DNA from: Acinetobacter bereziniae LMG 1003 = CIP 70.12
GTDB lineage: Bacteria > Pseudomonadota > Gammaproteobacteria > Pseudomonadales > Moraxellaceae
Assembly: GCF_000368925.1 (NCBI RefSeq)
Contig: NZ_KB849755.1
Location: 339,639-403,638, forward strand
DNA length: 64,000 bases
Direction of reading: 5' to 3'
The translations under genes were made by a program, and so were the position numbers. The stretch's first letter is position 1; every line of letters begins with the position of its first letter. Positions 34,765 through 43,313 of this stretch are shown here, piece by piece. Below the pieces are notes generated by a model. That model saw nothing but the letters and a program-made list of their open reading frames with translations, was not told the DNA's origin and made no database searches.

Positions 34765-35697
34765 ATGGCTAAGAACCAAGAAGTCACACGCCAAGCACTC
34801 AATGATCAGGCTGCTCGCCAACTGGCAAATGCAACCAAAACCGTTCCTCAACTTTCAACAATTACGCCACGATGGCTGACGCATTTATTACAATGGACAC
34901 CTGTAGAAGCTGGTATTTACCGAGTCAACAAAGTCAGCAATACAGATGATATTCAAGTTGCCTGCACCCAACGTGATGAAGCGACACTTCCACAAACCTT
35001 TGTGGATTATGAGCTTAATCCTCGTGAATATTTTTTAAATGGGGTTTCAACCGTACTCGATATTCATACCCGTGTTTCAGACTTATACAGTAGCCCTCAC
35101 GATCAAATTAAAGAACAATTACGCCTGACTATAGAAACGATTAAAGAGCGCCAAGAAAGTGAATTGATCAATAACCCTGAATACGGGCTATTGGCGAGTG
35201 TTGCTGATCAACAACGCCTTTCAACCTTGACAGGCGCCCCAACACCCGATGATTTGGATGACCTATTACGCAAGGTTTGGAAAGAATCAGGTTTTTTCTT
35301 GGCGCATCCTGATGCAATTGCTGCATTTGGTCGTGAATGTACTCGCCGTGGCGTACCACCACCGACTGTCAGCTTGTTTGGTTCTCAATTTATTACATGG
35401 CGTGGTATTCCGTTAATTCCTTCCAATAAAATCCCAGTGGAAGACGGCAAAACCAAAATCATCCTGTTACGTGTTGGAGAAAAACGTCAAGGTGTCGTCG
35501 GACTATTCCAACCTGGTCTTGCGGGTGAACAAGCACCAGGACTTTCAGTCCGCTTTATGGGCATCAATCGCAATGCCATTGCTTCATATTTAATTTCGTT
35601 ATATTGCTCACTTGCTGTGCTTACAGATGATGCGCTTGCTGTACTTGAAGATGTGGAGGTAGATAAATACCATGACTATCCAACAACCTACAAATAA
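34765..35697 (+). CDS. Family 2A encapsulin shell protein
   Basis: 310 residues, SrpI-like major shell protein with the HK97-type fold of encapsulins: N-terminal extension with the family start (NQEVTRQALNDQAARQLANA), then E-loop and P- and A-domain regions (NPREYFLNGVSTVLDIHTRV; FRFMGIN-like SVRFMGINRNAIASYL). It should assemble into an icosahedral cage of about 60 subunits that encloses cysteine desulfurase. Family 2A cages lack the cNMP-binding insert of family 2B, as here. It lies 147 bases after rhodanese, AAGGA at the start, and the next gene overlaps its end by 26 bases. Confidence 0.92.
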   Translation: MAKNQEVTRQALNDQAARQLANATKTVPQLSTITPRWLTHLLQWTPVEAGIYRVNKVSNTDDIQVACTQRDEATLPQTFVDYELNPREYFLNGVSTVLDIHTRVSDLYSSPHDQIKEQLRLTIETIKERQESELINNPEYGLLASVADQQRLSTLTGAPTPDDLDDLLRKVWKESGFFLAHPDAIAAFGRECTRRGVPPPTVSLFGSQFITWRGIPLIPSNKIPVEDGKTKIILLRVGEKRQGVVGLFQPGLAGEQAPGLSVRFMGINRNAIASYLISLYCSLAVLTDDALAVLEDVEVDKYHDYPTTYK

Positions 35698-37621
35698 TTC
35701 ATCTGCTGCAACACAAGATGCACCAATCCATGAATCTGTGATTACCCAGTTGGCAAATGAATTGTTTGCGGCATTACCACAGCAAAAAAAACAAGCTTTG
35801 AATTTTGAGCTGCCTGATCAAGTGCTCGGGCAGAGCCATACACCACAGCCAAAAGATCCAATAGCAGCTTTATCAGGTCGTATCCCTGCTATTGTGCAAC
35901 AAGCTCATTTAAATCCGAAATCTACGCAACATTATGTAGAACCTACGACAGATCATCCTGAACGTCGCATTCTATCTTCGGCGCCAATTATTGGAGGAGC
36001 GCATACGCCAGACCCATTCACGGTCACACCTGATTGGAATTTAGCCTTAAATTCAACGTCTGCACTCCCCTCTACTCCGCTAGCAACATCCGCAACACCA
36101 TCACAATCCGCTTTTTATTTTTTGGATTTCGCTCAAAATGAAAGTGTTGATGCTGAAAATCTACAACACAACATCAGCCAAACAAAAGGAATTAAAAATC
36201 CCTATGCCTTTGATGATTATCATGTGACAAATGATCATCATCTAAAAAGCACGATAGAAGATCGTAATGACAAACCTGCGACGACTGAATCAGGCTATTA
36301 CTTTCTTCAATCACCCACAATTAAGTCTGTTCGTCCACATTCAGATAAGCAAATACCCACTCAGAGTCAAAATTATCAGCCATTGGATATTCTGCAAATT
36401 CGAAAAGACTTTCCAATTTTGCAAGAGCGTGTCAATGGTCAGCCTTTGATCTGGTTGGATAATGCAGCAACCACCCATAAACCACAGGCAGTTATTGATC
36501 GAATTTCTTATTTTTACCAGCATGAAAATTCGAATATTCACCGTGCTGCACACGAACTCGCAGCACGTGCCAGTGATGCCTATGAACATGCACGTGATGT
36601 GGTTGCTCGCTTTATCGGTGCAGCTTCTGCTAAAAATATTGTTTTTGTCCGAGGCACAACCGAAGGGATTAATTTAATTGCAAAATCATGGGGAAAACAA
36701 AATATTCAAGCGGGAGATGAAATCATTGTCTCGCATTTGGAACATCATGCCAATATTGTCCCCTGGTACCAACTGACTCAAGAAACTGGCGCTAAGCTGC
36801 GGGTAATCCCTGTCGATGATACGGGTCAGATTCAGATTGATGAATTTTTCAAACTCCTCAATCCAAAGACCAAGCTTGTTTCAATCACTCAAGTATCCAA
36901 TGCACTTGGTACGGTGACACCAACTCAAGAAATTATCGCTTTAGCACATGCTGCTGGTGTACGGGTCTTAATTGATGGCGCGCAATCGGTTTCTCATGTT
37001 CCAACCAATGTGAGTAGCTTAGACGCTGACTTCTTTGTATTCTCTGGGCACAAAGTTTTTGGACCTACAGGGATCGGCGCTGTTTATGCCAAATCAGAAT
37101 TACTCGACAGCATGCCCGTTTGGGAAGGTGGCGGTAATATGATTCAGGATGTCACTTTTGAACATGTGATCTATCAGCCTGCGCCAAATAAATTTGAAGC
37201 TGGTACTGGAAACATCGCTGATGCTGTTGGCTTAGGTGCTGCTTTGGAATATATAGAAAGAATCGGTATCCACAATATCGCACGCTATGAGCATGATTTG
37301 CTGGAGTACGGTCAACATGCACTTCAAAGTGTTTCTGGTTTACGTTTAATTGGTACTGCCTTAAACAAAGCCAGTGTGATGTCTTTTACCCTTGCAGGTT
37401 ATGAAACTGAAGAAGTGGGGAAAGTTTTAAATCAGCATGGAATTGCTGTACGAACGGGACATCATTGCGCACAACCAATTTTACGCCGTTTTGGTGTCGA
37501 ACGGACTGTGCGCCCTTCACTTGCGTTCTATAACACCACTGAAGAAATAGATGTATTGGTTTCAGTATTGCACCAATTAAGACGAGCTAAACTTTATCGG
37601 TCTGCATTTGCAAATCAATGA
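35672..37621 (+). CDS. Cysteine desulfurase cargo of family 2A encapsulin (SufS-like)
   Basis: 649 residues, far longer than a normal SufS (about 410). The catalytic domain starts near residue 240 and has LDNAATTHKP, the PLP lysine K461 (SGHKVFGP) and the persulfide Cys C599 (TGHHCAQPIL). Residues 1-235 are Pro/Gln/Thr-rich and presumably disordered, with two related segments (SAFYFLDF and SGYYFLQS) and APIIGGAHTPDPFTVTPDWN, conserved sites expected to dock on the shell interior. It converts cysteine to alanine and bound sulfur. The start overlaps the shell gene by 26 bases with GGAGG 12 bases upstream, so translation is coupled. Confidence 0.93.
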   Translation: MTIQQPTNNSSAATQDAPIHESVITQLANELFAALPQQKKQALNFELPDQVLGQSHTPQPKDPIAALSGRIPAIVQQAHLNPKSTQHYVEPTTDHPERRILSSAPIIGGAHTPDPFTVTPDWNLALNSTSALPSTPLATSATPSQSAFYFLDFAQNESVDAENLQHNISQTKGIKNPYAFDDYHVTNDHHLKSTIEDRNDKPATTESGYYFLQSPTIKSVRPHSDKQIPTQSQNYQPLDILQIRKDFPILQERVNGQPLIWLDNAATTHKPQAVIDRISYFYQHENSNIHRAAHELAARASDAYEHARDVVARFIGAASAKNIVFVRGTTEGINLIAKSWGKQNIQAGDEIIVSHLEHHANIVPWYQLTQETGAKLRVIPVDDTGQIQIDEFFKLLNPKTKLVSITQVSNALGTVTPTQEIIALAHAAGVRVLIDGAQSVSHVPTNVSSLDADFFVFSGHKVFGPTGIGAVYAKSELLDSMPVWEGGGNMIQDVTFEHVIYQPAPNKFEAGTGNIADAVGLGAALEYIERIGIHNIARYEHDLLEYGQHALQSVSGLRLIGTALNKASVMSFTLAGYETEEVGKVLNQHGIAVRTGHHCAQPILRRFGVERTVRPSLAFYNTTEEIDVLVSVLHQLRRAKLYRSAFANQ

Positions 37622-37641
37622 ATATCCAGACAGTTCTTTTA

Positions 37642-37964
37642 GGGTCAGTGGACATTTCATAAATGGCTTGCGTTGTAGGTTAAAATTGAGCAGGCAAGGC
37701 ATGAAATTAAGAGAATAGCGAGACTATTTTTAAGTTTCATAACGTAGCCTGAGATAATTTTAACCACAACCCTGAGCAAGAACAAAGCACTGCTTTGTTT
37801 GCAGCGCAAGGCGTAGCGGGGGCTAGCGTGTTTTTTGTCGCTTCGTCGTTCCCTTGCGAAACAGTGTTTCTCATCATTTAGAATGACTAAATTTCGTATT
37901 TCGCGCCTAGAATCGCCTAAAAAACACACCTAGTCGCAAACATAGACGAATTGTCCACAGCCCC
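37642..37964. mobile_element. Probable MITE of an IS5-like group (323 bp)
   Basis: Flanked by a TA duplication (37640-37641 and 37965-37966). Its ends form imperfect inverted repeats, GGGTCAGTGGACA and GGGGCTGTGGACA read inward, 15 of the first 19 bases alike, and resemble the terminal repeats of the IS5-family element at 22814. No transposase is encoded; a 90-codon frame in the middle shows no family. It contains the 33-bp hairpin repeat. It lies 20 bases after the desulfurase stop. Confidence 0.75.
37773..37805. repeat. 33-bp hairpin repeat, second copy (inverted)
   Basis: The inverse matches 32686-32718 with one difference; the palindromic core is AACAAAGCA, C, TGCTTTGTT. It is inside the MITE-like element. 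Confidence 0.75.
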
Positions 37965-38217
37965 TAATGAATCACATGCTAGATCATTAGCATGTGATCG
38001 TAAAAATATATCAAATTCATTCTCCCTCCAATCCAACCTATAAACTGTACTCGAAAGCGCTTGATCAATTTAAAAATTGGTCGATTTAAATACTCGCAAG
38101 CACAAATGCTAAGCGTTTAAACGATCAACAGGAGTGCTGATAATTTAACAATCATGGGCTTGAGCTTGCTAGGACAATCTCAGATACTGTCTAAAAATTA
38201 AATCTTGTATCAGCATT
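37965..38217. other. Intergenic region behind the MITE
   Basis: It begins with a perfect 10-bp inverted repeat (37971-37980 with 37989-37998, loop AGATCATT), which could have been the original terminator of the desulfurase transcript before the MITE arrived, although a T tract is missing. Nothing else is recognised up to the peptidase start. Confidence 0.5.
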
Positions 38218-39021
38218 ATGTTTTCAATCAAAAAAATCCTCATTTTAAGCAGCCTAATGATCACAACTCAAAGCTTTGCGCTACCTCAAGACTCACGTCG
38301 AGCTGGTGGTATTGCGGTGATTACTGTGCCCAAAACAGTGTTGAATGTGAGTTATCAAGGCAAGCCCGTATTGGTTGTTGATGGGACCAATTCGGTGAAT
38401 CATATTGTATTTGGTATTCCACTTTCTGCTCAGGTTGGCAACCTAGAACTGCAAAGCTCAAATGGTCCAATCAATATTGAGGTGCAACCCTATAAGTATG
38501 CTGAGCAACGGCTTAATGTAAAAAACCAGGATTACGTTAATCCAAATCAACAACAGCTTGATCGATATAGCCAAGAAGCCAAAGAGCAAAATGACGTCTA
38601 TACCACATTTAGCCCAGCCCAATGGAAAGATTTCCCAAATTTCATCCGACCAACTGCAGGTAAATTTAGCAATTCATTCGGTCGCAAACGTTTTTTCAAT
38701 GGCGAAGAACGCGCACCCCATTCTGGATTAGATATACCTGCTCCAATTGGACAAAAAGTTATTGCACCCGCGGCAGGAAAAGTGGTTGCAACGGGCAACT
38801 ATTTCTTTAATGGCAATACTGTCATGATTGATCATGGACAAGGTTTAATTAGTATGTTCTGTCACCTAAGTAAAATAAATGTTGAGAAAGGACAAATATT
38901 ACAACAAGGTGATTTGCTTGGTTTGGTGGGTAAAACAGGACGAGTAACAGGACCACATTTACATTGGGGAATGAGTCTCAACAATGCACGTGTTGATCCA
39001 CAGCTTTTTCTAAGCCACTAA
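38218..39021 (+). CDS. M23-family metallopeptidase
   Basis: 267 residues with a signal peptide (cleavage after QSFA). The C-terminal LytM domain has the zinc ligands in HSGLDIPAPIG (H and D) and HLHWG (H). The second His is the metal ligand, and the first helps catalysis. The N-terminal half (about 25-120) is a beta-rich domain without name. Such periplasmic peptidases cut peptidoglycan cross-bridges or activate other hydrolases. Because the zinc site is complete it should be active. Single gene, no operon partner. Confidence 0.87.
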   Translation: MFSIKKILILSSLMITTQSFALPQDSRRAGGIAVITVPKTVLNVSYQGKPVLVVDGTNSVNHIVFGIPLSAQVGNLELQSSNGPINIEVQPYKYAEQRLNVKNQDYVNPNQQQLDRYSQEAKEQNDVYTTFSPAQWKDFPNFIRPTAGKFSNSFGRKRFFNGEERAPHSGLDIPAPIGQKVIAPAAGKVVATGNYFFNGNTVMIDHGQGLISMFCHLSKINVEKGQILQQGDLLGLVGKTGRVTGPHLHWGMSLNNARVDPQLFLSH

Positions 39022-39156
39022 TTTGCTCAAATAGATCGCAAAATTAAGTCATTTCCTCACTAAAAATAGCTTTTTTGGAGAAAATACACATTTTGTAATA
39101 ATTTATTTTATTTAATTTTGACTCCACTAGTCACGTTTTATAAATACTAAAAAATA

Positions 39157-39188
39157 AAAAAAAGCCAATAAAACTATTGGCTTTTTTT
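39157..39188. terminator. Intrinsic terminator after osmC-like gene
   Basis: A 12-bp stem AAAAAGCCAATA/TATTGGCTTTTT with a 4-base loop, flanked by A and T runs on both sides so it can serve both the minus-strand OsmC-like gene and the M23 gene. Confidence 0.88.
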
Positions 39189-39200
39189 AGATTTATTTTG

Positions 39201-39623
39201 CTATTCAGCAGCGATAATTTCATAATCGTGGGTGATTTCAACACCGCCATCAGACAACATTTTACTCGCCGAACAATATTTTTCAGCTGATAATTCAACA
39301 GCTTTGGCAACTTGCTTATCTTTTACATCATGCCCTGTCACGACAAAATGTAGATGTATTTTAGTAAATACTGCTGGAATGGTATCTGCACGTTCAGCCT
39401 TGAGCTGACAAACAACATCCGTTACATTTTGTCTCGATTTCTTTAAAATGGTCACAATATCAAATGAAGCACACCCACCAAGTCCCATTAATATCAATTC
39501 CATAGGACGTGGTCCACGGTTTTCACCACCGTATTCAGCAGAACCATCCATAATAATTTGGTGACCACTTTCTGAATTTGCTTGAAAAGCAACATTCTCT
39601 AACCAATGAACGCTAGTTTGCAT
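39201..39623 (-). CDS. OsmC family protein (YhfA-like)
   Basis: 140 residues, OsmC/Ohr fold with the two redox cysteines in LGGCASFD and AEKYCSASK. These proteins reduce organic or fatty-acid hydroperoxides. It is divergent from the crp-like gene, the same pairing as yhfA-crp in E. coli, so orthology to YhfA is likely. The 151-base gap to the crp start holds the shared promoter region. Confidence 0.85.
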   Translation of the reverse strand: MQTSVHWLENVAFQANSESGHQIIMDGSAEYGGENRGPRPMELILMGLGGCASFDIVTILKKSRQNVTDVVCQLKAERADTIPAVFTKIHLHFVVTGHDVKDKQVAKAVELSAEKYCSASKMLSDGGVEITHDYEIIAAE

Positions 39624-39774
39624 TGCAACTACCTAAAAAAAGCTATAAATTTACAGGGTACCTGTACACTAGCATAAAATGAGTTGATAAGGAATTTCAT
39701 CTCTACTGCTTCTACGTGACGAGTTCAATTTAGATCAAAAGATCTAGTTATTATCCAATTCGGAATTTTTAAGC

Positions 39775-40485
39775 ATGTCTTCTAATTTTGCACAACTTAG
39801 TACAGATGCTTTGTCACCTGGTCAATTACCTGAGTCAGTCAAAGCTTTGCTCAAGAGAGCCCACATCAATCGTTTTCCTAAACGCTCAACAATCATTGAT
39901 GCAGGTTCAGAGTCAAAATCACTGTATTTAATTTTAAAAGGTTCAGTTTCAATTATTTTACGCGAAGATGATGAGCGTGAAATCGTTGTTGCCTATTTGA
40001 ACCCTGGGGATTTTTTCGGAGAAATGGGTTTATTTGAGCAAAACCCACAACGTACAGCCGAAGTCAGAACTCGTGACGTATGTGAAATCGCAGAGATTTC
40101 ATATGACAATTTCCACGAAATCAGTAAACAATACCCTGACTTAAGTTATGCAGTATTTGCACAACTTGTTCGTCGCTTAAAGAATACAACACGTAAAGTA
40201 ACTGACCTTGCATTTATTGATGTCTCTGGTCGTATTGCACGTTGCTTGATTGATCTTTCTGCGCAACCTGAAGCGATGATTTTACCAAATGGTCGTCAGA
40301 TTCGTATTACTCGTCAAGAAATTGGTCGCATCGTAGGTTGCTCACGTGAAATGGTAGGGCGTGTATTAAAAACGCTTGAAGAGCAAGGTATGATCGAGAC
40401 TGATGGTAAAGCAATTTTAATTTTTGATGCGTCTTTAGAAGAGTCTAAATTCTCTGAAGATGAATATAACAATGATGATGAATAA
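39775..40485 (+). CDS. crp: cAMP receptor protein-type regulator (Vfr/Crp)
   Basis: 236 residues. Residues 20-130 form a cNMP-binding domain (GSESKSLYLILKGSVSIIL, GDFFGEMGLFE, RTAEVRT), then a dimer helix and a C-terminal HTH (ITRQEIGRIVGCSREMVGRV). The sequence is closer to Vfr than to Fnr (no cysteine cluster). It has a short acidic tail (SKFSEDEYNNDDE), seen in Acinetobacter. Controls carbon use, motility and competence with cAMP. Divergent from an OsmC-like gene and ended by a hairpin. Confidence 0.9.
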   Translation: MSSNFAQLSTDALSPGQLPESVKALLKRAHINRFPKRSTIIDAGSESKSLYLILKGSVSIILREDDEREIVVAYLNPGDFFGEMGLFEQNPQRTAEVRTRDVCEIAEISYDNFHEISKQYPDLSYAVFAQLVRRLKNTTRKVTDLAFIDVSGRIARCLIDLSAQPEAMILPNGRQIRITRQEIGRIVGCSREMVGRVLKTLEEQGMIETDGKAILIFDASLEESKFSEDEYNNDDE

Positions 40486-40577
40486 AATTTAAAAGTTGAT
40501 TTGAGAAGTAAACATCACCAATTTTTGGCTTTGATAAATATCAAAATTCTCAAAATAACACCATCTTTATATTGTTT

Positions 40578-40604
40578 AAAAGCAAACTTTCGAGTTTGCT
40601 TTTT
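40578..40604 (+). terminator. Intrinsic terminator after crp
   Basis: An 11-bp stem AAAAGCAAACT/AGTTTGCTTTT with a TTCG tetraloop, about 90 bases after the stop codon and with a T run. Confidence 0.88.
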
Positions 40605-40805
40605 AAGTCTAAACTCTACAGTTTTTGTCCATCTTCCCTTTGTGCTGTTTAAATAGTGAATTGGATAAAGATAAATACTTTCTTATACATTTTTTAGATA
40701 AATTCATCTTCTTTTGGTCATTAGAAAAATAATTTCAACAGCTTATCAAATTTTATTTACGTTATTATTCTCATTAGATATTGAACTCTCATTAAAGGAT
40801 CTGAC
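40605..40805. other. Intergenic region upstream of the aldo/keto reductase gene
   Basis: About 200 AT-rich bases with AAAGGA just before the start codon at 40806. Otherwise nothing is recognised. Confidence 0.4.
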
Positions 40806-41855
40806 ATGAAATCAAATCGCTTAGGTCATTCTGATTTGGTGGTACCTGAAATTTGTTTAGGAACCATGACTTTTGGTGAACAAAATACTCAGAATGAAGC
40901 ATTTGAACAACTCGCCTATGCACTTGATCAAAATATTCATTTTTGGGACACAGCCGAAATGTATCCTGTTCCACCCAAACCTGAAACTCAAGGTTCAACA
41001 GAAACCATTATAGGCAATTGGATTGCTCAAAATGGTCAACGCGACAAACTCATCATTGCTACAAAAATCGCTGGACCACAGCAAGGCGGTAGTCAAATCC
41101 GTGATGGGCATACAAAATTTATCGCTTCAGAAATTAGTTCAGCGATTGATGGTTCATTAAAACGCTTACAAACCGATTATATTGACCTCTACCAACTACA
41201 TTGGCCACAGCGACCTGCAAACTTCTTCGGTACCTTAGGCTATGGCAACCAGCAAGCGGCATTGACTCAAAACATTACCCCACTTGCAGAAACATTAGAA
41301 GCGCTTTCAAATGAAGTTAAAAAAGGACGTATTCGCCATATTGGCTTGTCCAATGAAACGCCATGGGGCACCTTAAAATTTTTACATCTCGCAGAGCAAT
41401 TGGGATTAGAAAAAATTGTCAGTGTACAAAACCCATATAGCTTGTTAAATCGCACCTATGAAGTCGGTATGTCTGAAATTGCACAGTTTGAAAGTGTTGG
41501 TTTACTGGCTTATTCACCACTTGCATTTGGCTACCTAACAGGAAAATATCGTCATGGTGCACGACCTGCCGATGGTCGTATTAGTTTATTTTCGCGTTTT
41601 AGCCGTTATACCAATCCTCAAAGTGATTGGGCAACAGAACAATATGCGCGACTTGCTGAAAAACACGGTTTAAGTCTAACCCAATTGGCATTGGCATTTA
41701 TTAAACAGCAATTCTTTGTGAGCAGCACCATTATTGGTGCAACACAACTTTCACAGCTCAAAGAAAATATTCATGCTTTCGAGCTTCATCTGTCTGAAGA
41801 AATCTTAACGGAAATCGAAGATATCCATAAACAACAACCTAATCCAGCACCTTAG
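40806..41855 (+). CDS. Aldo/keto reductase (Tas-like)
   Basis: 349 residues, a TIM-barrel NADP-dependent reductase. Family features: GTMTFGEQ near the N-terminus, the catalytic Tyr in FWDTAEMYP, Lys in KLIIATKIAGP and His in YQLHWP. The C-terminus binds the cofactor (IIGATQLSQLKENI). The length and the PPKPETQGSTE insertion are typical of Tas-like proteins. The substrate is unknown. Single gene with a 24-bp palindromic terminator. Confidence 0.88.
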   Translation: MKSNRLGHSDLVVPEICLGTMTFGEQNTQNEAFEQLAYALDQNIHFWDTAEMYPVPPKPETQGSTETIIGNWIAQNGQRDKLIIATKIAGPQQGGSQIRDGHTKFIASEISSAIDGSLKRLQTDYIDLYQLHWPQRPANFFGTLGYGNQQAALTQNITPLAETLEALSNEVKKGRIRHIGLSNETPWGTLKFLHLAEQLGLEKIVSVQNPYSLLNRTYEVGMSEIAQFESVGLLAYSPLAFGYLTGKYRHGARPADGRISLFSRFSRYTNPQSDWATEQYARLAEKHGLSLTQLALAFIKQQFFVSSTIIGATQLSQLKENIHAFELHLSEEILTEIEDIHKQQPNPAP

Positions 41856-41914
41856 TTTGACTCAGGTTTTAATGTACATAGCCACTCCATTCGCGTTACT
41901 GATTCAGAAACTAA

Positions 41915-41938
41915 AAAAGGATGCCTAGGCATCCTTTT
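41915..41938. terminator. Palindromic bidirectional terminator
   Basis: A perfect 24-bp palindrome AAAAGGATGCCT and its inverse with no loop bases beyond the centre, between convergent genes. A and T runs on both sides support termination in both directions. Confidence 0.85.
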
Positions 41939-41968
41939 AACTTATTAAACTGTTGTAGTCCCAAACGC

Positions 41969-42754
41969 TTATTTTCCACCGCGTGCGTTGTATACTGCCA
42001 TCGCAGCTGCAAGATTCTTTTTCATTGCATTGATACGGTTTGCATCAGATGGATGTGTAGAAAGCAAAGCAGAACCTTGAGCACCACCTTGTTTGGCCAT
42101 TTTTTCCCATAAAGTAATTGCTGCTTGAGGGTTATAGCCTGCCTTTGCCATCATCATTAAACCGCCTTCATCCGCACGGCTTTCCAAGCTACGTGAATAA
42201 GGTAAACCTACACCCACTTGACTGCCCAAATCAATTGCAGCATTGCCTAGTTCACCAATTTGGCTACCTGCATAAGATTTACCAATATTTACGGCAAGAT
42301 TGGTTAAGGCTTGCGCTCCTAACTTCTGTTTTGAATGCTCTTCTAAAGCATGGGTCATTTCATGTCCCATAACAGCAGCCACTTCAGCCTCAGATAAATT
42401 GAGTCGGTTAACAATGCCCGTATAGAAAACAACTTTTCCACCTGGTGCAACATAAGCATTGATCTGATCTGACTTAAGCACAGCCAACTGCCAATCAAAT
42501 CGTTGTCCTGTTTGGTTCATCTGATCTGCATAAGGTTTTAAGCGAATAAATGCCGCATTTACCTTTTTATATGTTGCAGAAGTTGTGTCTAAAGTTTTAT
42601 TTGCACGTGCTTCTTGCACAGTTTTGTTAAAACCCAGCGTCGCATTTGAATTCAATGTTGCAGAGTCTGCACCTGCCATATCCGCAATGGTTGTACATCC
42701 AGAAATTGAAATCGCAGTCGCAGCGCAAAGACTAAGTATTAATTTATTGTTCAT
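41969..42754 (-). CDS. M48-family metallopeptidase, lipoprotein (first of a pair)
   Basis: 261 residues from the ATG at 42754 (GGAG upstream; the frame is open further to 42826). A lipoprotein signal ends in ISISGC. The zinc motif HEMTHALEEH is followed by a second Glu ligand in LESRADEGG. Like BepA/LoiP or Oma1-type proteins it is a periplasmic protease for outer-membrane quality control. A close relative lies at 43314-44105 with a small membrane gene between them. Confidence 0.9.
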   Translation of the reverse strand: MNNKLILSLCAATAISISGCTTIADMAGADSATLNSNATLGFNKTVQEARANKTLDTTSATYKKVNAAFIRLKPYADQMNQTGQRFDWQLAVLKSDQINAYVAPGGKVVFYTGIVNRLNLSEAEVAAVMGHEMTHALEEHSKQKLGAQALTNLAVNIGKSYAGSQIGELGNAAIDLGSQVGVGLPYSRSLESRADEGGLMMMAKAGYNPQAAITLWEKMAKQGGAQGSALLSTHPSDANRINAMKKNLAAAMAVYNARGGK

Positions 42755-42866
42755 TATAATCAACTCCATAGAGAACAAATAAAAACGTTGTGAATTATAT
42801 GCAAATGTTACATAAGGATAAATCAATAATTTTCATTAAATCATATTAATTATGTAAGTAAAAAAC

Positions 42867-43172
42867 CTACAAAAACTGTACCATCAACCAGTACACCAAA
42901 CACAGCACATTCAAAGCCAAATAGATATTTTTTAAAGGAATAATTTTCTGTTCCAACTGCTGATCATTTCGTTTAAAAAATAGAAATGCATTTTGAATCA
43001 GAACAATAGGAACCAGTATACAAGCAATCATTACACTCAGCCCAAGCAAAGCTTGAGAAACAATAGCTGGATCAGTGGTTTGAGCCTGAATAATGAGCAT
43101 AGCGATTGTTGGTGCACCGCCCATTGCAAAAATCAGAGAATAAAACATCGTTGAGGATATATTCTTTTGCAT
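42867..43172 (-). CDS. Uncharacterised membrane protein, three helices
   Basis: 101 residues with three hydrophobic segments (FYSLIFAMGGAPTIAMLII, LLGLSVMIACILVPIVLI, IYLALNVLCLVYWLMVQFL). No charged catalytic residues. It lies between two M48 genes on the same strand, and its role could be linked to them, but that is only position. No family is recognised. Confidence 0.6.
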   Translation of the reverse strand: MQKNISSTMFYSLIFAMGGAPTIAMLIIQAQTTDPAIVSQALLGLSVMIACILVPIVLIQNAFLFFKRNDQQLEQKIIPLKNIYLALNVLCLVYWLMVQFL

Positions 43173-43271
43173 GGTTCAAACTCAATGTGTATCGAAAGAT
43201 ATATTCTAACAAGCTGAATATAAAAACCTAACTTAAATCATTTTCGACTTTAGTCTTTTACTTCCAAGAAA

Positions 43272-43293
43272 AAGCCTGAATAACTTCAGGCTT
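43272..43293 (-). terminator. Intrinsic terminator after second M48 gene
   Basis: 9-bp arms AAGCCTGAA/TTCAGGCTT with a 4-base loop and T run on the minus strand, 20 bases past the stop codon of 43314-44105. Confidence 0.85.
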
Positions 43294-43313
43294 AGATCTC
43301 TTCTACATTTCAA

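Noticed and set aside
37657..37929. 90-codon open frame inside the MITE-like element
   Set aside because: Lies wholly between the inverted ends, contains the hairpin-repeat peptide also found elsewhere, and shows no family.
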